A stretch of 64,000 nucleotides of DNA, from contig NZ_NFJD01000001.1 in the NCBI RefSeq assembly GCF_002159705.1, positions 186,001-250,000 of the forward strand. Reading direction: 5' to 3'. Below the pieces are notes generated by a model that was not told the DNA's origin, did no database searches, and saw nothing but the letters and a program-made list of their open reading frames with translations. The DNA is from Elusimicrobium sp. An273. GTDB lineage: Bacteria; Elusimicrobiota; Elusimicrobia; Elusimicrobiales; Elusimicrobiaceae. A program made the translations under genes and the position numbers. Below, piece after piece: positions 44,601-52,883 of the stretch. Positions within the stretch are counted from its first letter, which is position 1; each line of letters starts with the position of its first letter.

Positions 44601-47307
44601 AAAGCGGCATCGTGTAGGTCGTCCACGCGGTGTTGGATGCCGTATTGTTCACCATTCCGTCAATAGACGCCCCCGCAAAACCGAAGTTGCCCTGGGCGGG
44701 CATACTTTCGGCGTCATAGGCGCCGTTGCCGTTTAAATCCTGCGTATCAATGCGCCCGTTGGGCTGGGATTCGGGGTTGTAGACGTTGTTTACAAACGGA
44801 TTATAGCGTTCTTCCGTCCCGTCCGGGTTGGTAAACAGCCAGCCGATATCTTCATTCGGCGCCAGGGTGTTGCGGCAGTAAATGTCTTCGGTCTTGGGAA
44901 CGTTAGTGCCGCATTGGGTATCCATTCCGTTGGAAGAATCGGAGTATTCGGAAATATTACCGAAAGCAAAGTTGACCTGCGGGCCGTTTTCTTCGCCCAG
45001 CATCGTCAGTTCAAAAGAGGTTTTGCTGGACAAATCCATCCCGCTTTGGCTCAGCGGATAGACGATGGAAACCTCGTCGCGCCCTTCCTCGTTTAAAAAC
45101 GGCTGCCCGGTTGTTTGGTCAATGGTGGTGGCCGGAAGGGTGAAATCGTAATTTAACACCAGCACTTGCTGTTTGTCGTTATAATTGGCGATGGAGTGCG
45201 GGTTGATTTCCAGCGAAGGCAAATCCTGCGTGTCCCAATGGATAGAGTTTAAGAAAGCGGGTTTGCCGCTGGGGTTGGAAGCAAAAATCCAGTCCCTGAA
45301 AATGCGCGAACCGGCCACTTGTTCGGTGGCTTCGTTCATGCTGTCCACCATGGCGTAGCCAAACAGGTTTTGATTTTTTTTGCTTTTGGCCACTTCCGCG
45401 CTGAAATCCACCGACAGCGGCTCTGCCAGCCGAATGTCTTTGCCGTTAATATCCGCCCCGTAAACGAGCAAATCCTTGGAATAATTGCCCACCTGCGGAA
45501 CGGTGTTGGGTTTTTCGCCGCTTTCTTTAAGCATGGTGGCGCCCATGATGATTTTGTCAAACAGTTTATAATCCAGCCGCCCGCCCATCACCGAGTTGTT
45601 GGAACTGGAGCCGGTGGTGGTATCGTAGGTAATGTCTATGACGGAATTTTCGGTAATTTCATCCCCTTTATAAAAAGTGATAAAGCCGGAGGTATAGTCA
45701 ATATAATAATCGTTGTTGCGCGTGAGGGTGCGGCCGTTTAATTTGACGGTTTCGGATTCAATCACGATGCCCGACTCGATAAAGTAGGTTTTTACGGTGG
45801 ATTCGTACTGAATTTTAAACGTCAGGTTTTTAGAGGACGTCGGCGTGGCGCCGTAGAGCCCGGTGTCGTTAATGCGGTAGGCCAGGTCAAAAATACCGCT
45901 GTCAAAATCCACGTCAATATACGTGGGATAGGTATAATAGGGGCTGGTAAGCGCCTGGCCGTTGGCGTCTTGCAATTGCAAAATAAAATTGCCTTTTCCG
46001 TTGTCCTGCGTAATTTTTTGCGCGCCGATATTGTAATACGTTTTCAGCTCCAGTTTGTTGGCGGTCTCGGTTACCATGGCGGGGCCGGTTTCAATGGATT
46101 TGTCGTTGGCGGTTTTAATCAGTTTAATGGTGCCGGTTTTCCCCAAGACATTGCTTAACTGGTTGCCGCGGGTGTCGCGGTAATCCACGGCGATAACGCT
46201 CTCCGCCGTAACCGTGCGTTTAAACGTAATGATGCCGCTTGCATAATCCACCGTATAGTCCACGCCGCGCGTTAAAAGCTGCCACTTGGCGGGATATTCC
46301 GTACTGCCCAAAGCGTCGGTGGCAATGCGGTCTATCGGCACGTAATCGGAGGAGGTGGAAGAATCGTTGCTGTAGTAATAAATTTCTTCCGTGCCGGGCG
46401 AGATGCTGCCCATCACGGTGCGCCACTCATCATACGCGGTGCGGTCTACCGGGTAGCGGATGCTGCCGCCGTCGTCAATATACGGGCGGACGTTGCCGCC
46501 GAACGTCAAATCGTAATACGTGCGGCGCAGATAGGAAGTGTCCGCCAGCGAAATAATTTCCGACACGCTGCTGCCGATAAATTGCTTTTGTTTGCTGGAA
46601 CCTTTGGTTTGCGAGCCGATTAAATACAAATTGGCGTTTTTGTGCTGCAAGTGCATTTTGGCGCCGAACAGTTGCTTTTGATAGGCGATAAACTCCGTTT
46701 CCGGCAGGGACAAATTAATATCCCCGAATTCAGCCAGCTGCACCAGTTCCCCCGGTTTGCCGCGGTAAGCCACGGAAATGGTTTTTTCCTCTTCGCGCTG
46801 GTCGTCGTAGTCGATATCCACAAACACGCGCTCCAAAATTTTACCCTGCATTTTAAGCTGCATTTCCTGCTGCATTTCAAACGTGCTGGTGTTGCGTTTA
46901 TTGATGTCGTTATTGGAGTCTTTTTTGTATTTCTGCGCCGCCATTTGGAACCCCAGCACATAGCGCCCGGTTAAAGCGATGCTGGTGCCGTAAAGCGGCA
47001 GGGAAAGAGTGGGATTTAAAAGCGTCAAGTCCGGAATCGGCTCCGGCTCGTTGTCCAGCTTATACGAGCCCTCCACCGAAGTAACCGCCTGGCGCCAAAA
47101 CTCGTTGGTAAATTTAAGCAGCTGGGCGTCGTCCGGCGGGTCTTGAATCGTAAGGGCCTCTTCTTCTTTTTCGGCTTGGTCTTCGGCAAAAATATCGTAT
47201 TGATCGCGGTCTACCAGGGTGTACGGCAGCGATTCGGCGCCGGCCGGAGGGGCGGCGACGAATTGCAAAATAAGCAGCAGGGCCACAGGCAGCCGCAGTA
47301 TTTTCAT
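41653..47307 (-). CDS. giant SprA-like outer-membrane barrel protein
   Basis: This 1884-aa protein has a signal peptide (MKILRLPVALLLILQFVAAP) and ends in VAANVTVQF. A terminal Phe is usual for BAM-inserted barrels. The segment GELVQLAEFGDINLSLPETE followed by QKQLFGAKMHLQHKNANLYL (about 185-225) resembles the SprA_N pattern (GNVSLP...SLFGIKAQLQ). Two copies of a DYxxDYxSGxITF motif (near 352 and 542) also recall SprA, the 36-strand channel of the type IX secretion system. A DTDMDGVPDSFEN calcium-type repeat lies near 1110; the last 500 residues are amphipathic strands. It is about 500 residues shorter than Bacteroidota SprA. It could be a secretion channel or surface barrel; no other T9SS gene is seen here. 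Confidence 0.72.
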   Translation of the reverse strand: MKILRLPVALLLILQFVAAPPAGAESLPYTLVDRDQYDIFAEDQAEKEEEALTIQDPPDDAQLLKFTNEFWRQAVTSVEGSYKLDNEPEPIPDLTLLNPTLSLPLYGTSIALTGRYVLGFQMAAQKYKKDSNNDINKRNTSTFEMQQEMQLKMQGKILERVFVDIDYDDQREEEKTISVAYRGKPGELVQLAEFGDINLSLPETEFIAYQKQLFGAKMHLQHKNANLYLIGSQTKGSSKQKQFIGSSVSEIISLADTSYLRRTYYDLTFGGNVRPYIDDGGSIRYPVDRTAYDEWRTVMGSISPGTEEIYYYSNDSSTSSDYVPIDRIATDALGSTEYPAKWQLLTRGVDYTVDYASGIITFKRTVTAESVIAVDYRDTRGNQLSNVLGKTGTIKLIKTANDKSIETGPAMVTETANKLELKTYYNIGAQKITQDNGKGNFILQLQDANGQALTSPYYTYPTYIDVDFDSGIFDLAYRINDTGLYGATPTSSKNLTFKIQYESTVKTYFIESGIVIESETVKLNGRTLTRNNDYYIDYTSGFITFYKGDEITENSVIDITYDTTTGSSSNNSVMGGRLDYKLFDKIIMGATMLKESGEKPNTVPQVGNYSKDLLVYGADINGKDIRLAEPLSVDFSAEVAKSKKNQNLFGYAMVDSMNEATEQVAGSRIFRDWIFASNPSGKPAFLNSIHWDTQDLPSLEINPHSIANYNDKQQVLVLNYDFTLPATTIDQTTGQPFLNEEGRDEVSIVYPLSQSGMDLSSKTSFELTMLGEENGPQVNFAFGNISEYSDSSNGMDTQCGTNVPKTEDIYCRNTLAPNEDIGWLFTNPDGTEERYNPFVNNVYNPESQPNGRIDTQDLNGNGAYDAESMPAQGNFGFAGASIDGMVNNTASNTAWTTYTMPLLLSTEEKEQWTAVRHLRITLKLTDEMKRAGKLKGQIKIANVSLSGTAWNAQNETDPDVFSVAGINNVDDTNYEPIFADTTGDGLTVFNYLYGSVNNYKQATGSANALDQALNIKFNTIGLSPVRDDSTENNPAGERYANRNFSSMDFTQHREFRFLLHGAMEQGGARPLNQPGTEFFLKVGTENNFDKIIVPTDFRGWRLISLRMVDTDMDGVPDSFENISDPSYNVRVVHHRGPGGLLNFREVSLMFTGVQPESRYTYTFTQQDNTQTLFARGILQPGLALYGDANFTVSAGTVQTVSTQADGSYAVTLENGKSYTAVLDQVSALGSQGEVWLNVIHLAESITLEGTAYKGDVVVNLDGWGSAGAKYKYQDSNFETPLAVSKNQEVTQEEYFLKVDKIKEFPMQANLTRSSTVTPLVTDTTDYNTISLLDKGKVDRQSAVVRGDFKKDNFPQIGLEYTTDQVEYDAMKRKDDARTYGATLTHSAGTFKNITAGYHITDSSINYDRTRHLESDNYYNTDENTQKMNMKVTYQPTNNFNFTPSYSLSKSKEDRTTYQETSAQNISYPKAMSQNTGFNSTWKITKWLAPSVSYNISTVESNNLTAKTLNAAGQQVTVGVGEVKTINRNADGGISLTLNGNEILPNSKLFNTFVISSSYRIQDADSWYDVDSDYDSRKDLWIRSSLKDVGEYGYRKSLTLRDTFTSTQRWSPLSQYNLEGAAAPLKTISLINNFTRTLQTNDQTGTLYDSTSLTLPDMTFSISDLEKFFYGGRWFSSSNLKLRYSWVEQNTPGTDEQYTTQYGGDLRFMLFNYFDTVLNYTRKTSDKTDLRAGTSLERIEDNDISAQTSFYIGSMRVTPKLLHTSHEKWLVAGQISESSTETTPSLNLRWDFNLPRGFKLPFINKMYNATNRVIWNTTFSYTDKRSPVEVTENYKKFDFSTSLDYELSQNLRFTVGGGFTLLNHAYVETEDYTAYNVAANVTVQF

Positions 47308-47390
47308 AAGAAGGAAAAATACCTCATTATTTCATTCTATAATATTTACCCTTTCTCTACCGTCTGTATTTGTTTCCTGTTTTGCCCATC

Positions 47391-47417
47391 AAAAAGCCCC
47401 CTCTCGGGGGGCTTTCT
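47391..47417 (-). terminator. terminator of the secreted protease gene
   Basis: Stem AAAGCCCCC/GGGGGGCTTT with a small loop. On the minus strand it is followed by TTTTTGATG. It separates the protease from the giant barrel gene. Confidence 0.85.
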
Positions 47418-47433
47418 TAAAAACGAATTTTTA

Positions 47434-48606
47434 TTAAGAAATACCGACGGAAACCGTCCGATCCACAAACCGATGTTTTACGATTTCAAATTCCAAAAAA
47501 TCGCCATGCTGCACGTCGGGAAACAACCACTCCGCATGTTCCGGGTCAAACCGGCCGTTATATTTGGGCAGATATACTTTGTGCAGCAGCGTGCCGCCTT
47601 GGTCAAAGTGATACACCCAGCCGATCGTTTCTTCCGCTTGGATTTGCAGCACGTCCCGGCCATACACCTTATACGTAAGCGGCGCCGGCAGTTTGCCTTG
47701 TTCGTAGCTTTCCAACAGCCACTCCAGCGCTTGGCGGGCATTGACCGCAAACACCTGCCCTTGCTCCGGGTCATGGCCGCTGTAAATACCGGCCACTTGC
47801 CCTTGCGCATTTAAAACGGGACTGCCGCACAAACCGTTAAATTCTTCCGATACGTCCGGGCTGTCCATCACCATTTTAATTCCTTGCGCCAGCGTTACTT
47901 TTAACTCATCTATTCGTGCAAATCCTTCGCAGGCATACGGGCTGCCCCACACCACCAGTTCGCTGCCTTTCTCCGGCAAAGAGGGGGCTATCGTTAGCGG
48001 CCGCACATACGCTTGGGCCTCTTGCGGCAAAGCGATGATGGCTGCGTCCGGCGCATTAATGCCGAACGAGCCCGCCGCATTGACAATTAACCCGTTATAC
48101 ACAACCGGGGCCCCTTTTTCCGGATACGTCCGCACCGCCACGGTATTTCCTTTCCGCCCCACCACATGATACGATACCACCGCATACAATCGCCCCGAAC
48201 GCGACTGTACCACAAATCCGCTTCCCATCAGGTCTCCACTGGCTCTGCCCACCACTTCCACTAACGAGGCGCGGATATGCTTTTCGGTCTGGGCCAAAGA
48301 AGTTGTTTCGGCAGGAGCCTGCAGGCCGCCGAGGGTTTGGCGGGCAATCGTCCGCTGCAGTGGGCTGAAATCAGCCACCTCCTGTTCGTTTCGGACGGGC
48401 GGTTTAACGACGGCGGTTTTGGCCGTTTGAAAAGCGCTTTGCGCCGCCAAAGAAGCCGGGGGAATATAGCGAAGATTAAGCAGGATATTTTTTTCTATTT
48501 TGGCGGGAGCCAGCCCGCCGCGCAGGAAATTCTTAGCCGGAAGTTTCTGGGCTGCTGCAAAGGGGACTGTCAGCAAGCAAGATAATACGAAAAGAAACGC
48601 TCTCAT
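47434..48606 (-). CDS. secreted trypsin-fold protease with Cys at the nucleophile position
   Basis: This 390-aa protein has a signal peptide (MRAFLFVLSCLLTVPFAAA), an approximately 100-residue spacer, and a chymotrypsin/HtrA-like domain. The triad positions are His147 (VVSYHVVGRKG), Asp187 (NAPDAAIIALP) and Cys260 in NGLCGSPVLNAQGQVAGI, where S1 proteases have GNSGGP. A Cys nucleophile is known from viral 3C proteases; it could also mean an inactive or differently active enzyme. The C-terminal 100 residues form a further domain without recognised motifs. The ATG at 48606 lies 6 nt after TATAAT with no Shine-Dalgarno. Confidence 0.82.
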   Translation of the reverse strand: MRAFLFVLSCLLTVPFAAAQKLPAKNFLRGGLAPAKIEKNILLNLRYIPPASLAAQSAFQTAKTAVVKPPVRNEQEVADFSPLQRTIARQTLGGLQAPAETTSLAQTEKHIRASLVEVVGRASGDLMGSGFVVQSRSGRLYAVVSYHVVGRKGNTVAVRTYPEKGAPVVYNGLIVNAAGSFGINAPDAAIIALPQEAQAYVRPLTIAPSLPEKGSELVVWGSPYACEGFARIDELKVTLAQGIKMVMDSPDVSEEFNGLCGSPVLNAQGQVAGIYSGHDPEQGQVFAVNARQALEWLLESYEQGKLPAPLTYKVYGRDVLQIQAEETIGWVYHFDQGGTLLHKVYLPKYNGRFDPEHAEWLFPDVQHGDFLEFEIVKHRFVDRTVSVGIS

Positions 48607-48618
48607 ATCTATATTATA
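48607..48618 (-). promoter_or_regulatory. leaderless-type promoter of the secreted protease
   Basis: On the minus strand, consensus TATAAT is followed by ATAGAT and then ATG, so the predicted transcript starts at the initiation codon. Confidence 0.65.
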
Positions 48619-48715
48619 TCCGCTGCATCCGGCGGCCGCCAGAGCCAAAAGGCCTATAAAAGCGCTGGGTCTTGCCTCTCTTCAGAGATTTCTCCTGCGG
48701 GCGGGTTTGATATTT

Positions 48716-48731
48716 TGTTAGAATAATATAT
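48716..48731 (+). promoter_or_regulatory. leaderless-type extended -10 promoter of lptF-lptG
   Basis: TGT-TAGAAT (48716-48724), then seven bases, then ATG. No Shine-Dalgarno. It is divergent from the protease promoter about 100 bp away. Confidence 0.6.
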
Positions 48732-49826
48732 ATGCGCGTCAGCATTTTTACCAAATACATTGCAAAAAGTCTCCTTACGTTTTTTATAGGCGTATTGGGA
48801 GTGCTGACGTTTGTTATTTTTATGAACCAGTTCATCCGTATCCTGGATATGGCCATGACGTACGGCACCAGTTTCGGGTGGATTGTATCTTCTCTTCTTA
48901 ACGTGCTGCCCAATGTGTTTTGCTTAAGCGCGCCGATGGCCTTTCAGATTGCCATTTTGCTGACGCTGACCAATATGAGCGAACACGGCGAACTTATTGC
49001 CTTGCGCGCGGCGGGATTTTCGTTTAAAGAGATTATCCGGCCGCTTTTTATTTGCGCCCTGGGGCTGACGGTGGTAATGTTTGTCATGCAAAATTGGCTG
49101 ACTCCGCGCAGCTACAAACGCCTCTTAGACCGCCGCAGCGAAGCCCGCAGTAAAATTACCAAAGTAAATTTGGAACCCAAAACATTCTTAAATTTAGGCG
49201 AATGGGATTTGTATTTGGAAAGCTTGGACAAAGACACGGATGTCGCCCGGCAAATTCATCTGATTAAAAAAGAAGATAACGGCGCCCTGAGCACCAAAGT
49301 AAACGCTTCTTCCGGCAAAGTGATTTTAACCCATACGGCCATCGGCCTGCAGCTCAAAGACGGGCAAATGCAGCGCCTGGACGACAAAGATCCTTCCTCT
49401 TTTATCGCCGCCAATTTTGACGAATACATTATGAGCATTTCCCTCTTAAAGGCCCAATACCGCCGTTTGCGCGTAGGGGAAATGTCCACCACCAAACTGC
49501 TTAGACGCATGCGCCAAATGCCTTTAGATCCCGAAACCATCAACGAATACCGCACCGAAATCAGCATGCGCAACGTACTCGCTTTCTCCCCGATTGTATT
49601 GCTGTTTGTCAGCTGTCCGATCGGATTCTCCTTCGGCAAAAGAACCAATAAGGGCTGGGGAATGCTCTTTAGCGTGATTATCATTTTTACGTTCTATTTA
49701 TTAATGACGCTGGGCCTTTCTTTAGGGAAAAAATACGGATGGATTGCCTACCCCGGCCCGTGGCTGCCGATTATAGCCGGCATTTTTGCGGCCCGTTACC
49801 TATGGAAAAAGAGGTTAAACATTTAA
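48732..49826 (+). CDS. lptF: LPS export permease LptF
   Basis: This 364-aa YjgP/YjgQ-family permease has three N-terminal membrane helices, a periplasmic jellyroll-like domain (about 130-260) and three C-terminal helices. FTKYIAKSLLTFFIGVLGVL and VLPNVFCLSAPMAFQIAILL are typical. With LptG and LptB it extracts LPS from the inner membrane. It is the first of a two-gene operon and starts without a Shine-Dalgarno. LptF/LptG assignment follows order only. Confidence 0.9.
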   Translation: MRVSIFTKYIAKSLLTFFIGVLGVLTFVIFMNQFIRILDMAMTYGTSFGWIVSSLLNVLPNVFCLSAPMAFQIAILLTLTNMSEHGELIALRAAGFSFKEIIRPLFICALGLTVVMFVMQNWLTPRSYKRLLDRRSEARSKITKVNLEPKTFLNLGEWDLYLESLDKDTDVARQIHLIKKEDNGALSTKVNASSGKVILTHTAIGLQLKDGQMQRLDDKDPSSFIAANFDEYIMSISLLKAQYRRLRVGEMSTTKLLRRMRQMPLDPETINEYRTEISMRNVLAFSPIVLLFVSCPIGFSFGKRTNKGWGMLFSVIIIFTFYLLMTLGLSLGKKYGWIAYPGPWLPIIAGIFAARYLWKKRLNI

Positions 49827-49827
49827 T

Positions 49828-50913
49828 ATGCGGATTTATTTCTATATCGCCCGAAAATTCTGGGGGCCCTTTTTCTTTGCCCTAGGCGTATTTACGGCAT
49901 TGGTGGTACTGGGCGACACCTTTGAAAAAATGAAAAACCTGGGCAACGGCGTAACCACAATGATGGATCTGCTTTCTTATTCGCTGGTTACGTTTCCCAA
50001 TTGGCTGGCCACCATTATGCCCGTTGCCTGCCTGCTGGGGGCCATTTCCGTCATTTCCGAAATGGTGGCCAACGGCGAATGGACGGCCTGTGTGGCCAGC
50101 GGCTTTGCCCCGCGCCAGTTGTTTAAACCCGTTATCCTGTGTATTTTAGGGGTCGTGTTGGCGACTATGGTGCTGCAGGAATTTGTCATTCCCCCCTTAA
50201 ACGCCAAGTCGGAGCGTATTTACAATACCCGCATCAACCCCTCGGAAGACCCCTTTAACCCCGATGCCGAACGTGATGTTATTTTAAAAATTTCCCCCAA
50301 CCAGATGTTATTTGCCAAAGAGGTAAACCTGAAAGAGGGCACCATGAAACGCGTTTCGCTGGACACCTACGACTCCGGCTGGAACATTGCCAACCAAATT
50401 GTAGCCGATCAGATGCTATGGAACCCGGACACCAAAAGCTGGCTGTTTTCCAAGGGCATTCAGCGCGTTTTTATAGATTCCATGGACACCACGGAAGAAT
50501 CGTTTGAAACGGCGGATTCGCCCGTCAATTTAAATCCTTCCGAAATGGCCATAGACCGCACGGACAACAAGCTCCTCAGCATCCGCGAGCTCTACAAACG
50601 CATTCACTTCTTTAAAAAAAGCGGTCTTTCTTCCTATGCGGCGCAAACGATGCTCCAGTCCAAACTGGCCACGCCGTTTGTTACGCTTATTATGTGCCTG
50701 CTCGGCATGCCGTTTGCCATCAGCGTCCGGCGCAAAAGCAAAATTCTAAACATTATTGCTTCGCTTGTGATTGCTTTTACGTTTTGGTGGCTGATTACGA
50801 TGTTTACATCCATCGGAGAAAACGGCTACATCAACCCTTATCTGGCCGGTTGGGGCCCCGTACTGGTATTTGCGGTAGTCGTATTTTTTGAATTTAAATG
50901 GCTTAAGCTCTAA
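49828..50913 (+). CDS. lptG: LPS export permease LptG
   Basis: This 361-aa protein of the same YjgP/YjgQ fold has six membrane helices around a periplasmic domain. VTFPNWLATIMPVACLLGAI matches the conserved second-helix region, and the C-terminal half ends WGPVLVFAVVVFFEFKWLKL. It follows lptF with a single base between stop and start. No lptB ATPase or lptC is in the window, so the operon is only the permease pair. Confidence 0.9.
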   Translation: MRIYFYIARKFWGPFFFALGVFTALVVLGDTFEKMKNLGNGVTTMMDLLSYSLVTFPNWLATIMPVACLLGAISVISEMVANGEWTACVASGFAPRQLFKPVILCILGVVLATMVLQEFVIPPLNAKSERIYNTRINPSEDPFNPDAERDVILKISPNQMLFAKEVNLKEGTMKRVSLDTYDSGWNIANQIVADQMLWNPDTKSWLFSKGIQRVFIDSMDTTEESFETADSPVNLNPSEMAIDRTDNKLLSIRELYKRIHFFKKSGLSSYAAQTMLQSKLATPFVTLIMCLLGMPFAISVRRKSKILNIIASLVIAFTFWWLITMFTSIGENGYINPYLAGWGPVLVFAVVVFFEFKWLKL

Positions 50914-50930
50914 AATAACTTCACCCAAAC

Positions 50931-50964
50931 AAAAAAGCCGCCTGCGTTTGCAGGCGGCTTTTTT
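50931..50964. terminator. bidirectional terminator between lptG and the response regulator
   Basis: Stem AAAAAAGCCGCCTGC/GCAGGCGGCTTTTTT with GTTT loop. T runs on both strands between converging genes. Confidence 0.95.
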
Positions 50965-50977
50965 ACGCAAAACGGTT

Positions 50978-51337
50978 TCAGCGCGAAACCCGCTGAATGG
51001 CCGACAACAGCTCATCGGTGTCAAACGGTTTGTACAGCACGCCGTCTGCCCCCAGCCGCTGGGCCTCTTCCAGAATTGTGTCCTGCCGCAGCCCCGTTAC
51101 AATCAGCACTTTTACCTGCGGCATATGCTTTTTGAGTTTGGCCAAAATGTCCAATCCGTTTTCCGTCGGGAAGAAAATATCCAGCAAAATCAGTTCCACG
51201 CCGCTGTTTTCAATCTTTGAAAACAATTCGGCGGATCCTCCCGCTTCAAAAACAACTTTAAATCCGGACGATTCCAACACGTTCTTAATGGCCGAACGCA
51301 AAATCACCGAATCATCCACCAACGCTATTTTTAACAT
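50978..51337 (-). CDS. single-domain response regulator (CheY-like receiver)
   Basis: This 119-aa protein is just a receiver domain: acidic pair Asp8-Asp9, phospho-acceptor Asp53 (LLDIFFP), Thr81 (VTG) and Lys103 (KPF) are all in place. No output domain and no histidine kinase lie nearby. It may signal through protein contact, for example to pilus or motility machinery. It starts 9 nt after the phosphohexomutase stop, so they are in one operon, with the regulator last. Confidence 0.92.
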   Translation of the reverse strand: MLKIALVDDSVILRSAIKNVLESSGFKVVFEAGGSAELFSKIENSGVELILLDIFFPTENGLDILAKLKKHMPQVKVLIVTGLRQDTILEEAQRLGADGVLYKPFDTDELLSAIQRVSR

Positions 51338-51346
51338 GCATTCCTC

Positions 51347-52756
51347 TTATTTTTGGTAAGGAGCCAGTATTTTTTCTCCGAAATTCAACAACGCCTGCGT
51401 ATCTTTTTTGGTCGCGCTTTCGGCGTAAATGCGCAAAAGCGGTTCGGTGCCCGAGGGGCGCAACAGCAGCCATTCGTCGTTATCAAAAACAATCTTCAGC
51501 CCGTCCGACGTCAACGTTTCGGCAATGCGGCGGCCGTTGATTTTTTTGGGAAGTTTTTTGCGCAGTTTCTCGGACAAGGCCGCTTTGTCTACCGGTTTGG
51601 AAATCGGCAAATCCCGGCGCATATAAACCGAAGCCCCGTATTCCTGCACCACATCCGCGCACAGCTGGCTGGCTTTTTTGCCCGTGGCGGCCATAATGCC
51701 CAAAAACGCCAAGGCTACCGTGAGTCCGTCTCGGTCGGGCAAATTGCCTTTCCAGGCAAACCCGCCGGATTCTTCCACGCCAAAGGCGACATCATCCAAA
51801 CTCATCCGCTCGGCTACATTTTTAAAGCCCACGCCCACTTCTTCAAACAGCATTTCATACTTGCGGGCAATGCGCTTGAGCAAATAGCCCATGGAGACCG
51901 TCTGCACGATTTTGCCTTTTAATTTTTTGTATTTCACCAAATAATTGCACAGCACGGCCGCAATCATACACGGGGTTAAATAGGTTCCTTTTTCGTCTAT
52001 TAATGCCACCCGGTCGCCGTCTCCGTCAAAGGCAATGCCCAGCGCGGCTTTTTTCTCGGTTACCGTTTTCTTTAGAACGGACAAATTCTTCTCCACCGGT
52101 TCCGGCTGCTCTCCCTCAAACGTGGGTTCTCTGTCCGCACGCAAGGCGATCACTTGTTTGGGCGAGAGGAATTTTTCCAAATAGCCGGCCGCCGCCCCGT
52201 GCATATAATCAATCACCACTTTGGATTTAAACGTTTTTAATTTTTTGGTGTTGGCATGTGCGGCCACATATTTAAAATAAAGGTCGGAACAATCTTTCTG
52301 TTCCGCTTTCTGCCCGTATAAGAACAAAACGGAATTTTGATCCAAGTACTCTTCAATTTCTTTCGTAACGCGAGACGAGGCCGACCCGCCCGCCAGCTTG
52401 ATTTTAATGCCGTTATAATGGGGCGGATTGTGGCTGGCTGTTACCATCACGCTCATCCAGAATTTGCTTAAGCTTAAACACGCCGCCACCGGCGTAGAAA
52501 TGGGGCAGGACGAGAGCGTAACGTCTATTTTATTGGAACGGAAAATGCTGGCAATGTCGGCGGCGAACAAGTCCGACATAAAGCGGCGGTCGTAACCCAC
52601 AAAAATCTTAGGCTGTTTGCCGTTTTCGCCCACCGGAGCGTTTTCGTTGATATAGTCGGCCAGAGCCTGCGCCAAGCGGCGTACGTTTTCAAAGGTAAAA
52701 TCCCAAGCGATAATGCCTCTCCACCCGTCGGTACCGAACTTAATCTCAGCTGCCAT
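51347..52756 (-). CDS. phosphoglucomutase/phosphomannomutase
   Basis: This 469-aa alpha-D-phosphohexomutase has the phosphoserine loop TASHNPPHYNGIKIK, the metal loop FDGDGDR, the sugar loop GVEESGG and the phosphate-binding RPSGTEPLLRIYAE. All four active-site parts are complete. It interconverts hexose 1- and 6-phosphates for cell-envelope sugars; glucose, mannose or glucosamine specificity is not visible. The ATG at 52756 has GGGAG upstream; a longer frame exists but lacks one. Confidence 0.93.
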   Translation of the reverse strand: MAAEIKFGTDGWRGIIAWDFTFENVRRLAQALADYINENAPVGENGKQPKIFVGYDRRFMSDLFAADIASIFRSNKIDVTLSSCPISTPVAACLSLSKFWMSVMVTASHNPPHYNGIKIKLAGGSASSRVTKEIEEYLDQNSVLFLYGQKAEQKDCSDLYFKYVAAHANTKKLKTFKSKVVIDYMHGAAAGYLEKFLSPKQVIALRADREPTFEGEQPEPVEKNLSVLKKTVTEKKAALGIAFDGDGDRVALIDEKGTYLTPCMIAAVLCNYLVKYKKLKGKIVQTVSMGYLLKRIARKYEMLFEEVGVGFKNVAERMSLDDVAFGVEESGGFAWKGNLPDRDGLTVALAFLGIMAATGKKASQLCADVVQEYGASVYMRRDLPISKPVDKAALSEKLRKKLPKKINGRRIAETLTSDGLKIVFDNDEWLLLRPSGTEPLLRIYAESATKKDTQALLNFGEKILAPYQK

Positions 52757-52883
52757 ACATTCTCCCGTTTTTATGTTGGTAAATTCTTTTGTGCACAATT
52801 TCCGTTCCTTCTTTATAACAAAATTTCCGGCCCGTTTATTTCAGGCGGACTCCCCTCGCCGGCAATCCGCCCGCTAAAACCAG

